NCBI GenBank assembly: GCA_049965455.1
Contig: JBMFWH010000004.1
Coordinates: forward strand, 1-59,105
Direction of reading: 5' to 3'
Source of the DNA: JAVRLB01 sp049965455
Lineage (GTDB): Archaea; Thermoplasmatota; Thermoplasmata; Thermoplasmatales; ARK-15
Length of the DNA stretch: 59,105 nucleotides
The notes under the pieces are model-generated. The model searched no databases, had not been told where the DNA came from, and saw nothing but the letters and a program-made list of their open reading frames with translations. This document shows positions 6,904 through 17,078 of the stretch, piece by piece (positions within the stretch are counted from its first letter, which is position 1; the number at the start of each line of letters is the position of its first letter). The translations under genes were made by a program, and so were the position numbers.

Positions 6904-9110
6904 CTAACTTTTCCTCCGGGCCTAATGTCACGATCCAACGTAATAAGATGTTCTTTTATGTGAAGTATCATGGGCCTATTTCTGTCAAAAAACAGGATGC
7001 AATATTTTCCAAGCCATTCTTTAGGTGCTCTGTACGGTATTTTATACTGCTTGGATCCCGTTGCTATAACTGTATCCTCCTCTATCTTTTCAATCTTTGC
7101 CACCTCAAATTTCAATTTTTCAAAATTTTTGTATTTGAGAATCTTACCGGAATCAGAAACCAGGTTGTTCGCCTCAACAATCAACCCTGTTTCTTTGAGT
7201 TCTGGAAGCAGTAAGCAAACATGCTCAGAATCATCTGCAGCCAATAGCATGCCTTCTGACTTCACAGCCCTTATCTCTGCAGGCTCTAGATTGTATAAGA
7301 GTATAACATATCTTCCTGCCAGCTCTTCTTTCATATAATGTGTTCTTAATCCCGCGATAAGAGTTCTCTCTTCTCCCCCAACTTCAAGCTTTAGTATGTA
7401 TAACCTGTCAGCATCCGGGTGTTCAGTGACATCAGTGATCCTTGCTACCCGCAGATCCAGCTTTTGCCAATCTTCAAACTGCTCTTCCAGTTCCAGTTTC
7501 TTGAACAAAAGCTCTGGCTCATTCATCTGCATGGATTCTATATCATTCAAGCTCTCGCTCCATGCTATTGCAGATATTTTGCTGTCATAGCCTAGCATGT
7601 TCCATACTCTCTGCGAGGTTACTGGCAGATATGGATAGCCCATTATTGCAAGCGCCCTTGCTAACCTTAAAGATAGGTGCAGTTTCGTCTCGCATTTTTT
7701 AATATTTGAATTAAAAAGGTCCCAGGGTGCGCTGTTATCAAAATAGACATTTGCAAATCTTACCAGCGAAAGCCACTCTTTGAACGCTTTTTTTAAATCC
7801 ACGTTATTGATCATCTCTGCCATAGAATTAGATGTGTTTTCTATCTTCTTTAGCAGTTCTCTGTCCTTGTCATCCAGATCATGCTGATCTGGTACTTTAT
7901 CAAACCTGCTCTTAGTAAAAGTTAGGGCCCGGTTAATAAAATTTGCATACTTGTCAATGAGTTCTTGATTGACCATGTTCACAAAATCTGGAAGCGTAAA
8001 ATCAGAGTCTCTGAGCTCTGGCAAATTTAAGGACAGATAAAATCTAAGCATTTCAGCATCAAAATTTTTAAGAAGATCTGGCATAGTAAACCCGATGCCC
8101 CTGCTCTTTGAGAATTTTGCAAAGTCGAATCTCAGATATTCATTTGCAGGCACGTCGTAGGGTAGTTCTAAGTCTCCATGTGCCATCAACATTGCGGGCC
8201 ATCTTATGGTATGGAATGGTATGTTGTCTTTTCCTAAAAAATAATAATGTTTTGTATCTGGATCTTTCCAGAACTTTTTCCAGTAATCGGGATCGTTAAT
8301 GGATTCTGAATAAGCGATAGAAGCAGATAAGTAACCAATTACTGCTTCAAACCACACATATATCCTTTTATTTTCAAATCCTTTAACAGGCACTTCAACA
8401 CCCCACTCTAAATCCCGGGTGATAGGTATGTCTTTTAATCCCCCTTCCAGATACTTTTTAGTAAAGTTTATAACATTATCTCTCCAGAAATTTTTAGTAC
8501 CTAACCACTCTTTTATCTTTGATTCAAACTCTGAAAGCTTGAAAAACAGATGCTCTGTATCCTTAAAAATGGGGGTAGTACCACATATCTTGCATCTTGG
8601 ATTAATTAAGTCAGAAGGGTCCAGAGTCTTGCCGCAATTATCACACTGATCTCCTCGCGCTTCTGGATTGCCGCAGTAGGGGCAAGTGCCTTCTACATAG
8701 CGATCTGGCAAAAACCTGTTACAGTGCGGACAGTACGGAGATACCATCAATTTTGGATATACAAAACCCTTCTCATAAATTTCGAGTATAAACTCTTTCA
8801 CCACCCTTTTATGTACATTTGAGGAAGTACGCGAATATAAGTCGAAATAAACATTCATTTTCTCAATAATATCCTTATTGAGATTATGATATTTGTCAAC
8901 AATTTCCTGAGGCGATTGGTGCTCTTTTTCAGCAGTAATAGTTATGGGTGTACCATGCTCATCGCTGCCTGAAACCATTAGCACCTCGTTTCCGGTCATT
9001 CTCTGAAACCTGGAAAATATATCAGCAGGTAAAATCGCACCTGCCATATGCCCTGCATGTATCGGCCCGTTAGCATAGGGCCAAGCTACACCGATTAATA
9101 TCCTGGTCAT
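6900..9110 (-). CDS. metG: Methionyl-tRNA synthetase with C-terminal tRNA-binding domain
   Basis: A class I synthetase of 736 residues that charges tRNA-Met. The HIGH-type signature is HAGH (18-21) and the KMSKS-type signature is KFSKS (near 330). A double zinc knuckle is present (CPHC, CPYC, CDNC and CKIC near residues 127-178). Residues of about 545-645 form an EMAP/Trbp111-type OB-fold domain (DLRVARI, HPDADRLY, SEGMLLAA). A further 90 residues follow, longer than the usual fused form. The start sits in a TATA-rich upstream region. It heads a two-gene unit with the PHP protein. Confidence 0.97.
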   Translation of the reverse strand: MTRILIGVAWPYANGPIHAGHMAGAILPADIFSRFQRMTGNEVLMVSGSDEHGTPITITAEKEHQSPQEIVDKYHNLNKDIIEKMNVYFDLYSRTSSNVHKRVVKEFILEIYEKGFVYPKLMVSPYCPHCNRFLPDRYVEGTCPYCGNPEARGDQCDNCGKTLDPSDLINPRCKICGTTPIFKDTEHLFFKLSEFESKIKEWLGTKNFWRDNVINFTKKYLEGGLKDIPITRDLEWGVEVPVKGFENKRIYVWFEAVIGYLSASIAYSESINDPDYWKKFWKDPDTKHYYFLGKDNIPFHTIRWPAMLMAHGDLELPYDVPANEYLRFDFAKFSKSRGIGFTMPDLLKNFDAEMLRFYLSLNLPELRDSDFTLPDFVNMVNQELIDKYANFINRALTFTKSRFDKVPDQHDLDDKDRELLKKIENTSNSMAEMINNVDLKKAFKEWLSLVRFANVYFDNSAPWDLFNSNIKKCETKLHLSLRLARALAIMGYPYLPVTSQRVWNMLGYDSKISAIAWSESLNDIESMQMNEPELLFKKLELEEQFEDWQKLDLRVARITDVTEHPDADRLYILKLEVGGEERTLIAGLRTHYMKEELAGRYVILLYNLEPAEIRAVKSEGMLLAADDSEHVCLLLPELKETGLIVEANNLVSDSGKILKYKNFEKLKFEVAKIEKIEEDTVIATGSKQYKIPYRAPKEWLGKYCILFFDRNRPMILHIKEHLITLDRDIRPGGKVR

Positions 9111-9270
9111 TAAAATATGTAATAGCTATTTATATTTAAAATCTATCGATTCTATGTATATTTTTTCATAGTCACTTTCCTCAGTTTGAACACTGATTAA
9201 TGCAAAGCATACCATTTCACTGAGCAATATAGAAGGATATGCGCTATTATTTTTTGGAGAATATAGAAAT

Positions 9271-9279
9271 TTTAAATAA
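9271..9279 (+). promoter_or_regulatory. TATA box for the ABC exporter at 9301
   Basis: TTTAAATAA lies with its centre about 26 bases before the GTG at 9301. This predicts transcription beginning at the start codon, i.e. a leaderless mRNA, and decides for the GTG start. Confidence 0.6.
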
Positions 9280-9300
9280 TTATAAATCTATATTGATTAC

Positions 9301-10068
9301 GTGGATAATCTGGTAATAGAAACTAAAAACTTGTCAAAAGCATATGGTTCTAAATATGCATTAAGTAACCTGAACATTCAGATAAAGGAGGGGGAGATAT
9401 ACGGGCTTTTAGGCCCTAACGGCTCCGGTAAAAGTACTTTGATGCGCATATTGGCCGGGCTCTCAATACCTACCTTAGGCACCGCTAAAGTGCTCGGTCT
9501 CGATGTTGTAGCTGATAATTTAAAGATCAAAGAACTAGTGGGATTCATACCTGAAGTACCGGTTTTATATGAATCTTTAACGCCAATAGAATACTTCGAT
9601 TTTATAGCATCAATGCGAAGACTGAATAAGAACATAGTATTCGGGAGGGTTCACGAGCTTGTATTGGCATTTGAGCTGAACGAGTACCTTAACGATTTTA
9701 TAGGCTCTTTATCGTTTGGAACAAAACAGAAAATTGCGATAATCGGAACATTATTGCATAATCCGAAATTAATAATTATGGATGAAGTAATGAATGGATT
9801 AGATCCTAAAAGCGCTAGAATCCTTAAAGACCTTATCAAGAGTTTCAGCAATCAGGGAAAGACTGTGATATTCTCCACGCACATTCTCGAAATTGTTGAA
9901 AATATATGCGATCGGGTTACGATATTGAAAGATGGAACCATGGTAGCTGAGGGAAACGTCAAGGATCTCAGGAATATAGTTTCTGGATCTCTGGAATCTT
10001 TGTTTTTCAAGGTTACGGGAGAAAGTAACTTTGAATCGATCATAAAAGCGATAAGTGAAAAATTATGA
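9301..10068 (+). CDS. ABC transporter ATP-binding protein
   Basis: A 255-residue ABC ATPase starting with GTG. Motifs are Walker A GPNGSGKST (near 39-47), the signature region LSFGTKQK near 139-146, Walker B LIIMDEV near 157-163 and the switch His in FSTHILE near 196. The signature has FG in place of the usual SGGQ/SGEQ, a common variant in exporters. The four-base overlap with the following membrane gene shows they form one transporter. The N-terminus has normal spacing to Walker A, supporting the GTG. It resembles the drug or antibiotic ABC-2 type (CcmA-like) group; substrate unknown. Confidence 0.9.
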   Translation: MDNLVIETKNLSKAYGSKYALSNLNIQIKEGEIYGLLGPNGSGKSTLMRILAGLSIPTLGTAKVLGLDVVADNLKIKELVGFIPEVPVLYESLTPIEYFDFIASMRRLNKNIVFGRVHELVLAFELNEYLNDFIGSLSFGTKQKIAIIGTLLHNPKLIIMDEVMNGLDPKSARILKDLIKSFSNQGKTVIFSTHILEIVENICDRVTILKDGTMVAEGNVKDLRNIVSGSLESLFFKVTGESNFESIIKAISEKL

Positions 10069-11648
10069 GCTTTAAAATACATACGATATTAACGAGAGAA
10101 GAGGCATATTTAGGAATAAAAAATGTATATAACGGAGACAGATCAAGCAACAGAATAAATGCAAGATTGAAAAATGTAGTGCTTTACAACAACATCAATT
10201 TTGCAGTACTATACCTTATTTTATCTGCCTCTTTTTCTTACTATCTTTATTTATCGCACACGTTCGCAACGTTAAATGGAGTTTATTTCGTAATATATCT
10301 ATTCGTGTTTATAGTGTCCCTGTTTTATTCGACGCTTTTTCTAAGCAATATAATAGATCTCAATCTGATAGAACCTTTGAAATCCATGCCAGTTACTAAG
10401 CGCACAATTCTGTATTCAATCACGATTTCATGGCTATTATATAGCGGGTTATCTGTACTTTTTATAGCTGTTCCGGTCACGATTGTTACATTTGTAATAT
10501 ATCATTCATTATTTACCATTATCATAGAACTTGCTTGGATCTTTATAGTCTTGGCATTCGGGTATTCTGTCGGGATTTTCCTCTCATTTTTTATATCTTC
10601 CAAATCTTATAGGTCCAAGTCCAGAAGATCCGCAGTAAAACAGGCTTTAAAAGCGTTTATCGTAATTTTCATACTCTTGTTCTGGCAGTTGATCTTTTAC
10701 CTGTCCAGATACATGTTTGGATTTTTCAATGTTTTTTCAGCCAAATATTCTGGATACTGGTTTTTGTTTCCATTTTCCGCATCTTATTCTGTTGCAAATA
10801 CGTTTAATGCACCATTTCTATCTATTTTTACTACGATCGCATATGTGATACTGTTTTCAATAGTTCTTGTATACTCCGGCAACAGGCTAAATAAATTCAT
10901 TTTTGAAGGATTTTACGTCAAAGAAAGCTCGAAAAACACAAAGATAAGGCATTCTGTTATTTCTTACAAAGCGCCATGGCTCGGCTATCTAATACGTACC
11001 TCCCACTTTTTGGGGAGGAAACCTCAGGCACTTATTTCCTTTATAATTCCCTTCGCATTATTTATACCATTAATAATGAACATAATAGGGCAGACTAACA
11101 TCTCTTTCACATATCTTCTGGGGTTCTCTCTGATAATAGTAATAATGCTCTCCATAGCCTCGCTTTCAACCATGGTGATGGAAGGCAAGTCATACTGGGT
11201 GCTAAACATGCTGCCAGTTTCAAAAAATCAGCTTGCCAAGATTAAATCGACATCTGAATTTATAATATTTGCGATAATTTTTTCAATAATATTAATTTTA
11301 ATGGCGTATATACTGAACCTATTCAATTTTTTAATGTTGCTTCTGTGGCTGATTATATTGATCGCGGCATTTGACTCACTTTATTTTACAAACATTTACC
11401 TGTTTTCAAAATTGACGCCTGACACCGATACGGTCACTGCAATATCTTTTGGTGGGAATGTGGCTGGAATTTTGATGGTATTTCTGGCCGGGATATTGAT
11501 TTACGTTCCTTTCGGGACAGTGTACGCGATCAAAATCATATATACGCTATCTGTATCCCAATTTTTTGGATCTGCACTTTGCGCTTATATTATAGTGCTA
11601 GTAATATTGAACTTATCTGAAAAAGTAAAAAAACCAAAAATATTTTAA
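10065..11648 (+). CDS. Multi-pass ABC exporter permease
   Basis: A 527-residue membrane protein with roughly 12 hydrophobic segments in two halves. The halves are separated by a hydrophilic stretch near residues 275-310. The repeated KSMPVTK and NMLPVSK-like sequences (near 106 and 380) just before membrane segments suggest an internal duplication. It overlaps the ATPase gene by four bases and ends three bases from the stop of the convergent nrdJ. Being a large single-chain permease it differs from the 271-residue permease at 782. Transported compound unknown. Confidence 0.82.
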   Translation: MSFKIHTILTREEAYLGIKNVYNGDRSSNRINARLKNVVLYNNINFAVLYLILSASFSYYLYLSHTFATLNGVYFVIYLFVFIVSLFYSTLFLSNIIDLNLIEPLKSMPVTKRTILYSITISWLLYSGLSVLFIAVPVTIVTFVIYHSLFTIIIELAWIFIVLAFGYSVGIFLSFFISSKSYRSKSRRSAVKQALKAFIVIFILLFWQLIFYLSRYMFGFFNVFSAKYSGYWFLFPFSASYSVANTFNAPFLSIFTTIAYVILFSIVLVYSGNRLNKFIFEGFYVKESSKNTKIRHSVISYKAPWLGYLIRTSHFLGRKPQALISFIIPFALFIPLIMNIIGQTNISFTYLLGFSLIIVIMLSIASLSTMVMEGKSYWVLNMLPVSKNQLAKIKSTSEFIIFAIIFSIILILMAYILNLFNFLMLLLWLIILIAAFDSLYFTNIYLFSKLTPDTDTVTAISFGGNVAGILMVFLAGILIYVPFGTVYAIKIIYTLSVSQFFGSALCAYIIVLVILNLSEKVKKPKIF

Positions 11649-11650
11649 AA

Positions 11651-13921
11651 TCATATTTTTTTCTGCACAAACTCACTTTTTTTAGAGTCCATGTATTTCT
11701 CTATTAATTCTGATAGGTCCTCTTCTTCACCACTGTAAAGTACCTGAGAAACCTTGCTCTTATCTCGATAAATAGTGATTCCTTTGCAATGTAACCTGTA
11801 AGCGAGCAAAAATGCATTCTCTACCTCATCCAGGCCTGCCTCATTTTTCAAGTTTATGGTTTTAGAAACTGCATTGTCTACATGGCCCTGGAACACAGAC
11901 TGCATTAGGATGTGCCAGGTATAATCGATGTCATGTGCGGTCACGAACAGTCTTTTTATATCATCCGGAAAATCGAAATTTTGCAATGAATCAGATCCCG
12001 CAATGTCCTTGATCAAGTTTTCAGAATACCTGTTGTTTTTCTTCAAGAACTCTTCGAACTGGGGATTGATCTCTAGCAGTTCGGCACCTTCCAACACATG
12101 CCTTACAAACACCAGCCCGTATAACGGCTCGATGCCAGATGAGGTTCCGGCTATTATCGATATTGAGCCGGTAGGAGCTATGGTGGTTGTGGCTGCATTA
12201 CGCATTGGCACGCCACGGTCATGCCATACCGAGTTGCCCCAGGCTGTGAAAGTGCCTTTTCTCTGGCACAAATCTTCACTGGCTTTATGGCTCTCTCGCT
12301 CCAAAAACGTCGCAATTTTATCAGCCAGGTCAATTGCCTCTTTAGAATTGTATGGAATCTTCAACTTTAAGAATAGTTCTGCCAGCCCCATGACACCAAG
12401 CCCTATCTTCCGAGTCTGTTTTGTCATATACTCTATCTGAGGCAATGGATATTTGTTTGCGTCAATCACGTTATCCAGAAAATTCACTGCTGTCCTGATT
12501 ACCTTCTTCAGCTTTTCCCAGTTAATGGCACCGTCTTCTACAAACTTTGTCAGGTTTATAGACCCGAGATTACAAGACTCGTATGGTAGCAGAGGCTGCT
12601 CTCCGCATGGATTAGTCGCCTCGATCTCACCGAGATAGGGAGTAGGATTCTTTTTATTGATCTCGTCAATAAATATTATTCCCGGATCTCCAGTCTTCCA
12701 GGCCTGAGAAACTATCAGGTTCCATAACTGCGAGGCTGAGACAGTGGCAGTTACTTCCTGTGTCCTGGGGTTTACAAGATCAAAACTACTGTTATCTTTC
12801 AGTGCGTCCATAAACGCATCAGTAATTGCAACACTGAGATTGAAATTCTGTAACTTTCCATCAAATCCTTTTGCAGTAATAAATGATATAATGTCTGGAT
12901 GATCTATTCTCAATATTCCCATGTTTGCGCCTCTTCTCTTCCCACCCTGTTTTATTATTGTTGTTGATTTATCAAATATCTCTATGAATGAAACAGGTCC
13001 TGAAGCCACCCCTTTCGTTGACCCTACCAGATCTCCTTCAGGTCTGAGCCTAGAAAACGAGAACCCGGTACCACCACCACTCTTGTGTATAATTGCAGCA
13101 TATTTTACAGCATCATATATAGAGTCTATCGAGTCGTATATCGGGACCACAAAGCAAGCAGATAACTGGCTTATAGATGTATTTGAGTTCATCAAAGTCG
13201 GCGAGTTTGGCAGGAACTGCAAATTGACCATGATCTCATAGTATTTTTTGATATAATCTTCAATTACCTCACTCTTTTCATCCAGAATTTTAAGCATATC
13301 TTCAAAATTCACTTTCATAGCATGCTCTTTATTGAGTGCGTCAAATGCCCTCAAAAGCATCTCTCTCTCAAATCTTGACAGATGCATTTTTTTATTTTCG
13401 TACATATAAGCTGTGTCACGATCTTTCTGTTTTTTATTAATGTCGTATACCTGCTCATCATAGAGAACCTCTACAAGACCCACATATCTGGCAACTCTAT
13501 AGAACATCTCTCTTGGGGTTTCTATGACCCTCCCAAAATCATCTTTCAATAAATATCTGGCTTCAAGTACTTTTATGGCATTCACATTCAGTTTTAAATC
13601 ATCCTTTATACCATACATGTACTTGATCTCTCTGATCTCCTTTCTTTTCTGTCTGTATAAAATGTAAGCTTTTGCAGTTTTTACCAGGTTTGATTCCATC
13701 AGAGTCTCTTCTACCAGATCTTGGATGTTCTCTACAGAAGGTACCGAGTTCTGAAATTGCTGAAACAGCTTTTTTTCAACAGTTTCTCCTAGCTTTTCAC
13801 TTTCCTTCTCCGGCATATCTGTTTCATCTGTGCTCTTTAAAGCTTTCAATATTGCATCCACTATTTTTTGACGGCTGTACAAAACATAGTCTCCACTTCT
13901 CTTTCTAACCAGGCTGATCAT
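11651..13921 (-). CDS. nrdJ: Adenosylcobalamin-dependent (class II) ribonucleotide reductase
   Basis: A 756-residue enzyme that reduces ribonucleotides to deoxyribonucleotides. An ATP-cone domain occupies about residues 1-95. The catalytic barrel has the first redox Cys in LSACFV, the radical-site Cys in NPCGEQ, its partner in SCNLGS, and the loops GGKRRGANMG and PTGSISIIAGTSSGIEP. No Cys occurs in the last 50 residues, whereas most class II enzymes end in a Cys pair that re-reduces the active site. The convergent permease stop is only two bases away, so no missing 3' end can lie there. It links to cobalamin salvage or synthesis (cbiA at 52878). Confidence 0.95.
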   Translation of the reverse strand: MISLVRKRSGDYVLYSRQKIVDAILKALKSTDETDMPEKESEKLGETVEKKLFQQFQNSVPSVENIQDLVEETLMESNLVKTAKAYILYRQKRKEIREIKYMYGIKDDLKLNVNAIKVLEARYLLKDDFGRVIETPREMFYRVARYVGLVEVLYDEQVYDINKKQKDRDTAYMYENKKMHLSRFEREMLLRAFDALNKEHAMKVNFEDMLKILDEKSEVIEDYIKKYYEIMVNLQFLPNSPTLMNSNTSISQLSACFVVPIYDSIDSIYDAVKYAAIIHKSGGGTGFSFSRLRPEGDLVGSTKGVASGPVSFIEIFDKSTTIIKQGGKRRGANMGILRIDHPDIISFITAKGFDGKLQNFNLSVAITDAFMDALKDNSSFDLVNPRTQEVTATVSASQLWNLIVSQAWKTGDPGIIFIDEINKKNPTPYLGEIEATNPCGEQPLLPYESCNLGSINLTKFVEDGAINWEKLKKVIRTAVNFLDNVIDANKYPLPQIEYMTKQTRKIGLGVMGLAELFLKLKIPYNSKEAIDLADKIATFLERESHKASEDLCQRKGTFTAWGNSVWHDRGVPMRNAATTTIAPTGSISIIAGTSSGIEPLYGLVFVRHVLEGAELLEINPQFEEFLKKNNRYSENLIKDIAGSDSLQNFDFPDDIKRLFVTAHDIDYTWHILMQSVFQGHVDNAVSKTINLKNEAGLDEVENAFLLAYRLHCKGITIYRDKSKVSQVLYSGEEEDLSELIEKYMDSKKSEFVQKKI

Positions 13922-14104
13922 ACAAAAAATAGATATACAAAGATAAACATATAATTTTCTGTTATTTTTATAAAAGAATAGAAAATATTACAAAAATTGT
14001 GAATACTCATTAGGTTCATGAATTAAAGCGAACCACTTTTTTAATAAATAATCTGGCAACTTCCAGCAAGCGAAAGTTTTTTTAATGAATAACCATTAAT
14101 GAAA

Positions 14105-14425
14105 CTGGGTATCAGACTTGGCCGGGAGGCTAGGCGTCTCCTGTACTTGAAATCGTCTATACGCAAGGGCGACAGTCAGAGGCGATGTAGCCAGATTACC
14201 ATCAAGCCACCACATACTGTTGATGCCCTGTCCTATGAGATCGAAGGTATATAAGGCAGGATCTGTAGAGATCCCGCCTTATATTCTATCATGGAAACCC
14301 CGCCAGGCCCGGAAGGGAGCAGCGGTACCGTGAACTCTTGGTGCTTGTAGGGGTGCGGGGTTGAAGTATCTGGTGGGGCACTTGATGATAGTCTGAACAT
14401 TCACTTTGATGTGTCTGATACCCAC
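14105..14425 (+). ncRNA. ffs: Signal recognition particle RNA (7S)
   Basis: About 320 bases of archaeal SRP RNA. The 5' end TGGGTATCAGAC (14106-14117) pairs perfectly with GTCTGATACCCA (14413-14424). The domain IV hairpin with the SRP54-binding loop GGCCCGGAAGGGAGCAGC is at about 14311-14328. GC-rich helices contrast with the AT-rich flanks. The RNA targets membrane and secreted proteins with SRP54 and SRP19. It lies alone between divergent nrdJ and malic enzyme. A T-run after the last helix probably ends transcription. Confidence 0.96.
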
Positions 14426-14430
14426 TTTTT
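14426..14430 (+). terminator. T-run terminator of SRP RNA
   Basis: TTTTT directly follows the closing helix of the SRP RNA, the usual archaeal termination signal. The exact 3' end is inferred. Confidence 0.5.
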
Positions 14431-14488
14431 AATTATCCTTTTATACATGTTTGAAAAGAGATCGTCAAGTAAAAAAGAAATTCGCCAA

Positions 14489-14497
14489 TTTTAAATA
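14489..14497 (+). promoter_or_regulatory. TATA box for malic enzyme
   Basis: TTTTAAATA is centred at about 14493, predicting transcription start near 14519. That lies downstream of the ATG at 14503 and just before the ATG at 14527, so it decides for the second ATG. Confidence 0.6.
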
Positions 14498-14526
14498 ACT
14501 ATATGCTATTACCCTCCCTGACTAAT

Positions 14527-15885
14527 ATGTACAACCAAAATGTAGAAGAACTGGAAAGAAAAGCGAATGAACCCGCAAAGAAAGCAAACTCTTGGCATTC
14601 TTTCTTTAAAGGGAAAATTGAAGTAATGCCAAAATGTTCAATTACTAATTACCAAGATTTCAGCGTTTGGTACACACCGGGGGTCGCCGAACCATGTAAA
14701 GAAATTGCTAAAGATCCGGATAAGGTATATGAATATACCAATAAATGGAACAATGTTGCGATAGTGTCAGATGGGTCTAGAGTGCTGGGGCTGGGGAATA
14801 TAGGGCCACTGGCTGGACTTCCAGTCATGGAAGGCAAAGCCTTACTCTTCAAATATCTCGGCGGTGTTGACGCGTTTCCTATAATGTTAAATACGCAGGA
14901 TACTGAAGAGATCATAAAAACAGTGAAGACTATTGCCCCAACATTTGGAGGCATAAATCTAGAAGATATGGCAACTCCAAAATGTTTTCATATACTAGAG
15001 AGACTCAGGGCTGAGCTGGACATACCCGTATGGCATGATGACCAGCAAGGAACAGCATCTGTAGTGTTGGCAGGCGTTATTAATGCACTTAAGCTGACAA
15101 ACCGGAAAATTAAAGATACAACGATAACAATAGTAGGAGCAGGCGCTGCAAACATAGCGCTTACAAGAATATTGATAAAGGTAGGCGCTAATCCAAAGAA
15201 TATAATTTTGGTGGACAGCAAAGGAATTTTAAATGTACATAGGAGAGACCTGGAAAATGAGGCTCGCGATAATCCTTACAAATGGGAATATGCGCAGATC
15301 ACAAATGGAGAGAACAGATCTGGAGATATGGCAGAAGCGATGATAGGTGTTGATGTTATGATTGCAGCATCTAAGTCTGGGCCAAACGTTATTAAGAAAG
15401 AATGGATCTCTAAAATGAACAAGGATGCTATCGTTTTTGCAGTGGCGAATCCAGTGCCTGAGATATGGCCCTGGGAAGCAAAAGAGGCAGGCGCAAAAAT
15501 TATAGGCACTGGCAGGTCTGACTTTCCAAATCAGCTTAACAATTCTATTGGTTTTCCGGGAATTTTCAGAGGAACGCTTGATGTCAGGGCAAAAACGATC
15601 ACTGACGAGATGGCAATAGCCGCAAGCATGGCTATAGCATCGGTTGCGGAAGAAGAGGGGCTCAGAGAGGATTATATAGTTCCAACAATGGAAAATTCAT
15701 ATGTGTTTGCAAGAGAGGCAACAGCAGTGGCTGAAAAAGCGATAGAGCAGGGTGTGGCAAGAATAAAAAAGAGCCATGACGATCTGTTTAACGGTGCATC
15801 TATAAACATAGACAGCGCAAAAATGAAGATTAAGTGCATGCTAGACAGCAACTGCATCCGAAAAGTTGAAAACTTTATAAAATAA
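14527..15885 (+). CDS. Malic enzyme (malate dehydrogenase, oxaloacetate-decarboxylating)
   Basis: Converts malate to pyruvate and CO2 with NAD(P)H formation. The N-terminal malic domain carries YTPGVAEPCK near residue 50 and the metal-binding DDQQGTA near 175. The Rossmann domain has GAGAANIAL near 207 and VANPVPEIWP near 307. The short size (452 residues) and the absence of a phosphotransacetylase domain match small prokaryotic and archaeal malic enzymes. An upstream ATG at 14503 is in frame. The TATA box at 14489-14497 puts the transcript start between the two, so the ATG at 14527 (MYNQN) is chosen. Monocistronic. Confidence 0.92.
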   Translation: MYNQNVEELERKANEPAKKANSWHSFFKGKIEVMPKCSITNYQDFSVWYTPGVAEPCKEIAKDPDKVYEYTNKWNNVAIVSDGSRVLGLGNIGPLAGLPVMEGKALLFKYLGGVDAFPIMLNTQDTEEIIKTVKTIAPTFGGINLEDMATPKCFHILERLRAELDIPVWHDDQQGTASVVLAGVINALKLTNRKIKDTTITIVGAGAANIALTRILIKVGANPKNIILVDSKGILNVHRRDLENEARDNPYKWEYAQITNGENRSGDMAEAMIGVDVMIAASKSGPNVIKKEWISKMNKDAIVFAVANPVPEIWPWEAKEAGAKIIGTGRSDFPNQLNNSIGFPGIFRGTLDVRAKTITDEMAIAASMAIASVAEEEGLREDYIVPTMENSYVFAREATAVAEKAIEQGVARIKKSHDDLFNGASINIDSAKMKIKCMLDSNCIRKVENFIK

Positions 15886-15923
15886 CCAACATTTTTATAC
15901 TTTTTATTTTTATTCTATTTTTG

Positions 15924-16907
15924 ATGGATCCTAATGATATAAGATTGAGATTATTACAGAGAAAATTAAAAGATGATGTTGCAGTTATAGACTCTGAGGC
16001 TCCGGAGCTATTGAAATTTCTGGGCACGAAAAGCTTAAGCTATCTTCTTGTAACAGGCACTGAAATCAAGATAATAGCGCACAAGGTATTTGAAGAAGAG
16101 CTTGAAAATTTGAGACTGGATCACGACATCATCATTACTAAAGATCCAGAGCTGGAGCTGAAGAAACATATAAAAGGCAGGATCTATGCAACAAAGCATA
16201 TTTTTAAAGAGGCATTCGATATTAAGGATATATTCAGCGACATACTAAAAAAACCAATGGAAGAAGATCTGGAAATGTTCAAAGAACTGACCAGAAAAAT
16301 TGATATGGCTCTTAGCAAGGCCGTAGAATCGATAAGAATAGGATTGCGAGAATATGAGGTAAAGGCAGAAATTGATTTTAACTTAGAAAAGTTAGGAATT
16401 GATCATTATCTTTATCCTACGGTAGTATTGTTCGGGAAAAGGACAGCATATCCTATGGGTCTTGCATCTGAAAAGAAGCTTGAGGAAAACGAGATAATTT
16501 TAATAGATACTGCTCCGGTGTACAGGGGCTATTCTGGTTCTATTGGGAGAATGATATTCACAGAATTTGATAGTTTTTGGGCAGAAAAACTGAATTTTCT
16601 GAACGAAGTGCTACAATCTGCTGCCACAATGCTTTTTCCTGGTTCTGAAATGCAGAATGTTGATGATTTTATAAGATCTAAATTAAAGATGAAAGGATTT
16701 GAATACGAACATTATACTGGTCATTCGCTTGGTGGTTTTTACAAGCCGATGATATACCCCGGTACACCGGATATATTAGAGAGAAACATGATATTTACTT
16801 TAGAACCAGGAATATACATACATAACAGGGGGGGAATAAGAGTCAAGAACCATATTTTAGTGAGAGATGCCGGTATCGAGATCCTTGACCGGTTTGGTAA
16901 GGAGTGA
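15924..16907 (+). CDS. M24-family peptidase (Xaa-Pro dipeptidase-like)
   Basis: About 327 residues with the pita-bread fold of aminopeptidase P/prolidase. Metal ligands appear at DTAP near 199-202, HSLGG (HYTGHSLGG) near 268-273, LEPGIY near 294-299, and VKNH near 310. The first Asp pair is partly degenerate: the usual second Asp region reads GYSGSIGRM. So metal use should be treated with care. Starts at the ATG at 15924; a TTG three bases earlier is in frame, but the TATA-like TTTTTATAC centred at 15897 puts transcription start at 15923-15924, a leaderless start. Role: peptide turnover. Confidence 0.82.
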   Translation: MDPNDIRLRLLQRKLKDDVAVIDSEAPELLKFLGTKSLSYLLVTGTEIKIIAHKVFEEELENLRLDHDIIITKDPELELKKHIKGRIYATKHIFKEAFDIKDIFSDILKKPMEEDLEMFKELTRKIDMALSKAVESIRIGLREYEVKAEIDFNLEKLGIDHYLYPTVVLFGKRTAYPMGLASEKKLEENEIILIDTAPVYRGYSGSIGRMIFTEFDSFWAEKLNFLNEVLQSAATMLFPGSEMQNVDDFIRSKLKMKGFEYEHYTGHSLGGFYKPMIYPGTPDILERNMIFTLEPGIYIHNRGGIRVKNHILVRDAGIEILDRFGKE

Positions 16908-17078
16908 CAAGCTTAATCTGTTTTTCACTTTTATAGCCGGGTACTTTAAAATGCGTGTTTTATGACCAAGCATGTGAAAATAAGAGTACTTTGTCAGTTG
17001 CAGTTTAAAGCCATAAAATACCATAAAATTTATATGATACTTATGTATGTATGAAAAAGCATTCAATTAAAAATAGCT

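Noticed and set aside
14503..14526. Upstream ATG of malic enzyme
   Set aside because: It lies too close to the TATA box to be transcribed; the ATG at 14527 fits a leaderless start.
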